DNA of 16,116 bases, from NCBI GenBank assembly GCA_964496245.1, contig CAZBZG010000086.1, forward strand, positions 1 to 16,116, written 5' to 3'. The DNA is from CAZBZG01 sp964496245 (GTDB lineage: Bacteria > Planctomycetota > SZUA-567). This document shows positions 14,408 through 16,116 of the stretch, piece after piece; positions within the stretch are counted from its first letter, which is position 1; every line of letters begins with the position of its first letter. The notes under the pieces are model-generated. The model did no database searches. It was not told the origin of the DNA and worked only from the letters and a program-made list of their open reading frames with translations. The position numbers and the translations under genes are program-made.

Positions 14408-14722
14408 TCAACCGCCCCGCGCGCCATCCTCCTCCCACTGCGCGCACTCGCACAGAAACAAAATGGACTCGGCGTCCGTCTCGTCGATCGTCTCTTCGGA
14501 CGTGATCGTCTCGCGATTCTTGGGATGGAGGCGCGGCACCACGCCTTCCTGCTTGACACTCTCCCAACGGGTCCCGCCCGCGTGCCGCGCCAGCACCCAG
14601 TAGGTGCCGCTGGCGGCCCCGTCCTCCACTGTGTGAAAGACGAGCAGGCGGCCGCTCCCCTCTTCCGCTTCCAGGGTGACCACTTTGTGGACGCCCTGCA
14701 CGTTGGAGTCGAAGTCGGGCAT
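14408..14722 (-). CDS. Small protein of unknown function between prmC and ffh
   Basis: A 104-residue, acidic, apparently soluble protein with no signal peptide or membrane segment. It begins MPDFDSNVQGVHKVVTLEAE and contains YWVLARHAGGTRWESVKQEG (about 41-60), then an acidic stretch ETITSEETIDETDAES. I recognise no family. The ATG at 14720-14722 overlaps the prmC TAA stop by one base (TAATG), and AAGGAG lies 7-10 bases upstream inside prmC, so it is very probably translated and coupled to prmC. The frame continues open upstream within prmC, but that part is its shadow. The pattern of beta-strand-like segments (VVTLEAE, RLLVFHTVE, YWVLARH) could fit a small beta-sheet domain. A role in translation or export is suggested only by its position. 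Confidence 0.75.
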   Translation of the reverse strand: MPDFDSNVQGVHKVVTLEAEEGSGRLLVFHTVEDGAASGTYWVLARHAGGTRWESVKQEGVVPRLHPKNRETITSEETIDETDAESILFLCECAQWEEDGARGG

Positions 14723-15720
14723 TACCTCTCTCCTTGCTCGACGGCCGTTCGCGCGACCACGACGCGCGCCACCCCCGCGTGATCCGCGAGCGTCCGCTCC
14801 GGCACCAGCCCTTGGGCCCGGTCCACGAGGGCCTGCACATCCTCGGCCTGGCCAGCGCCCACCTCCAGGAGCAGCGCACCTCCCGGATTTAACCACGTTT
14901 CGGCCTCGGCTGCAACACGCTGGTGGAATTCGAATCCGTCTGCCCCGCTGAAGACCGCCACCGCCGGCTCGTAGTCGCGCACCTCGGGCCAGACCTCGGG
15001 ATCGCCCTCGGCGACATACGGCGGATTGCAGAGGATCAGGTCGAACGTGTCGCCCGGCATGCAAGCGGCAAAGAGATCGCCTTCGCGCAGCTCCACACGG
15101 TCGGCCACCCCCGCGTCCTCGGCATTCGTCCGCGCGACCGCGAGCGTCTCCGGATCGATGTCGGTCGCTACGACCGTGGCGCCCGGGCAGAGCGCGGCCA
15201 CGCTGACACCGATGCACCCCGAACCGGTCCCGAGATCGAGCACGCGGGCGGGGGCCGAGCCACGCGCGGCGCCCGGATCCACGGCCTCTCCGCCCGGCCC
15301 GGCGGCCTCCTCCTCGGCCGGCGCTTCGGAGCCGCTCTCCTCCACGGCCAGGTCCGGCGGCCCGGCCGTTCGGCCTTCGATCCAGCGCACCGCCTCCTCC
15401 ACCAGGATCTCGGTCTCCGGCCGCGGCGCGAGCACGGCCGGGGTGACGCGGAAACGAATGCCCATGAAGTCGCGGTAGCCGAGGATGTGGCTGACCGGTT
15501 CGCGCGCGGCCCGGCGGCGGACGAACGCCCGATAGGCGTCCACTTCCGCGGAGGTGAGCGGACGCTCGAAGCCGGTGTAGAGCTCGATCCGATTGGCCAG
15601 GCCGAGCACGTGGCAGAGGAGCAGCTCGGCGTCGAGCCGCGCCGAATCGATCCCCTTGTCCGCGAAGAAGGCCGCCGTCGTCTTCACGAGTGGCAACGGG
15701 GTCCAGGTTTTGGCTGTCAT
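14722..15720 (-). CDS. prmC: Release factor glutamine methyltransferase, with linker insertion
   Basis: PrmC (HemK) N5-methylates the Gln of the GGQ motif in release factors RF1 and RF2, which speeds peptide release. The 332-residue protein has the N-terminal helical domain (about 1-90), then RVTPAVLAPRPETEILVEEA (91-110), SAM-binding DLGTGSG (162-168), VVATDIDPETL (183-193) and the catalytic NPPY (232-235). The family has about 280 residues; the excess is a low-complexity Glu/Ala/Gly/Pro segment at about 117-157 inserted just before the SAM motif. All catalytic motifs remain, so activity is likely. The ATG at 15718-15720 has AAGGG about 9 bases upstream. It follows prfA after 34 bases, the widespread prfA-prmC arrangement pairing the enzyme with its substrate gene. 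Confidence 0.96.
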   Translation of the reverse strand: MTAKTWTPLPLVKTTAAFFADKGIDSARLDAELLLCHVLGLANRIELYTGFERPLTSAEVDAYRAFVRRRAAREPVSHILGYRDFMGIRFRVTPAVLAPRPETEILVEEAVRWIEGRTAGPPDLAVEESGSEAPAEEEAAGPGGEAVDPGAARGSAPARVLDLGTGSGCIGVSVAALCPGATVVATDIDPETLAVARTNAEDAGVADRVELREGDLFAACMPGDTFDLILCNPPYVAEGDPEVWPEVRDYEPAVAVFSGADGFEFHQRVAAEAETWLNPGGALLLEVGAGQAEDVQALVDRAQGLVPERTLADHAGVARVVVARTAVEQGER

Positions 15721-15754
15721 GATTGCCCACCCTTGCGGTTCCGGTTCTTTCCCC

Positions 15755-16116
15755 TCACGCCTCCGCGAGATCCTGCTGCTTGCCGTACTCCACGAGCGCC
15801 TCGATCAGCTTGTCCATGTCGCCTGCGATGATTTCGTTGAGGGGAAAGCTCCGGCCGAGCCGGTGGTCGGTGCAGCGGTCCTGCGGAAAATTGTAGGTGC
15901 GCACCCGCTCGGACCGGTCGCCGCTTCCGGTCTGGCCCCGCCGCTCGGCCGCGCGCTTGGCCTCCTCTTCGCGTTGCTTGATTTCATACAGGCGGCTGCG
16001 CAGCACCCGCAGCGCCTTGCGCTGCTTCGCCTTGCTGGCGGCGGGGAACATCGGGTCGAGGTAGACCACGTCAGGCTGATCGCCCGACGAGGACGAGGCG
16101 GCCAACTCTGCCAGCA
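15755..16116 (-). CDS. prfA: Peptide chain release factor 1, C-terminal part only; upstream sequence looks foreign
   Basis: The frame enters from the right edge. From about 16018 to the stop at 15755 it reads as RF1: KALRVLRSRLYEIKQ, then GSGDRSERVRTYNFPQDR, CTDHR and a typical terminal helix; RF1 reads UAA and UAG. About 88 residues of RF1 are seen. Immediately upstream the frame instead reads LAELAASSSSGDQPDVVYLD and PMFP, which is unlike RF1 (where CQDERSQ-type sequence is expected) and like the VVYLDPMFP motif of RsmJ, a 16S rRNA methyltransferase. The GGQ motif lies upstream and is not in the window. The gene is followed by prmC after 34 bases, supporting the prfA call. The 5' part may be an assembly chimera; see findings. 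Confidence 0.85.
   Translation of the reverse strand, partial: LAELAASSSSGDQPDVVYLDPMFPAASKAKQRKALRVLRSRLYEIKQREEEAKRAAERRGQTGSGDRSERVRTYNFPQDRCTDHRLGRSFPLNEIIAGDMDKLIEALVEYGKQQDLAEA

Noticed and set aside
13044..14603. Long plus-strand frames opposite ffh
   Set aside because: Antisense shadows in GC-rich DNA; ffh is unambiguous on the minus strand.
14408..15730. Single 440-residue frame covering the prmC region
   Set aside because: Only its final 104 residues have a real start and ribosome binding site; the rest is a shadow of prmC in another frame.
1..16116. CRISPR arrays, tRNA or rRNA genes, insertion sequences, defence or phage genes
   Set aside because: No regularly spaced repeats, tRNA-like cloverleaf sequences, rRNA stretches or transposase motifs were seen.

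Overview
The window is a GC-rich bacterial chromosomal segment with tightly packed genes, most on the minus strand. It has no rRNA, tRNA, CRISPR array, insertion sequence or phage gene. Gene content (AcnB-type aconitase, zinc-ribbon PilZ protein, FapA/DUF342 protein, DUF2752 protein) and the style of the membrane proteins suggest a member of the PVC superphylum (Kiritimatiellota, Verrucomicrobiota or Lentisphaerota). That placement is inference, not proof. Both edges are anomalous, as often seen at the ends of metagenomic contigs.

Left part (1-5640). An inositol monophosphatase-family gene is read leftward and is interrupted near the edge. Divergent from it is a 505-residue membrane-anchored protein with helical TPR-like segments. 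Convergent to that is a two-gene operon, a small cupin followed by aconitase B (acnB), joined by a 4-base GTGA stop/start overlap and preceded by a good sigma70-type promoter.

Middle (5640-9811). A strong promoter drives a FapA/DUF342 protein and a single-domain CheY-like receiver whose phospho-acceptor Asp is Glu and whose conserved Lys is Arg. This pair converges on a minus-strand pair: an exported HEAT-repeat protein and a protein with two zinc ribbons and a PilZ (c-di-GMP-binding) domain that keeps its ligand motifs. A signalling or surface-regulation theme is plausible but unproven.

Right part (9870-16116). This is a translation and protein-export cluster read right to left: prfA (3' end only), prmC, a small unknown gene, ffh, rpsP, trmD, two small membrane-protein genes, rplS. 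It resembles the widespread ffh-rpsP-rimM-trmD-rplS order, but rimM is missing and two membrane genes sit before rplS, which has its own promoter. The rpsP-trmD gap holds two related palindromes and a 15-bp tandem duplication over the rpsP stop codon. S16, Ffh and L19 all carry low-complexity C-terminal tails, and PrmC has a linker insertion.

The most notable observations are the degenerate receiver beside FapA, the palindromes in the trmD leader, and the right-edge reading frame, where an RsmJ-like motif runs directly into the RF1 C-terminus. The last is more likely an assembly chimera than a real fusion. I found no clear-cut novel defence or biosynthetic system.
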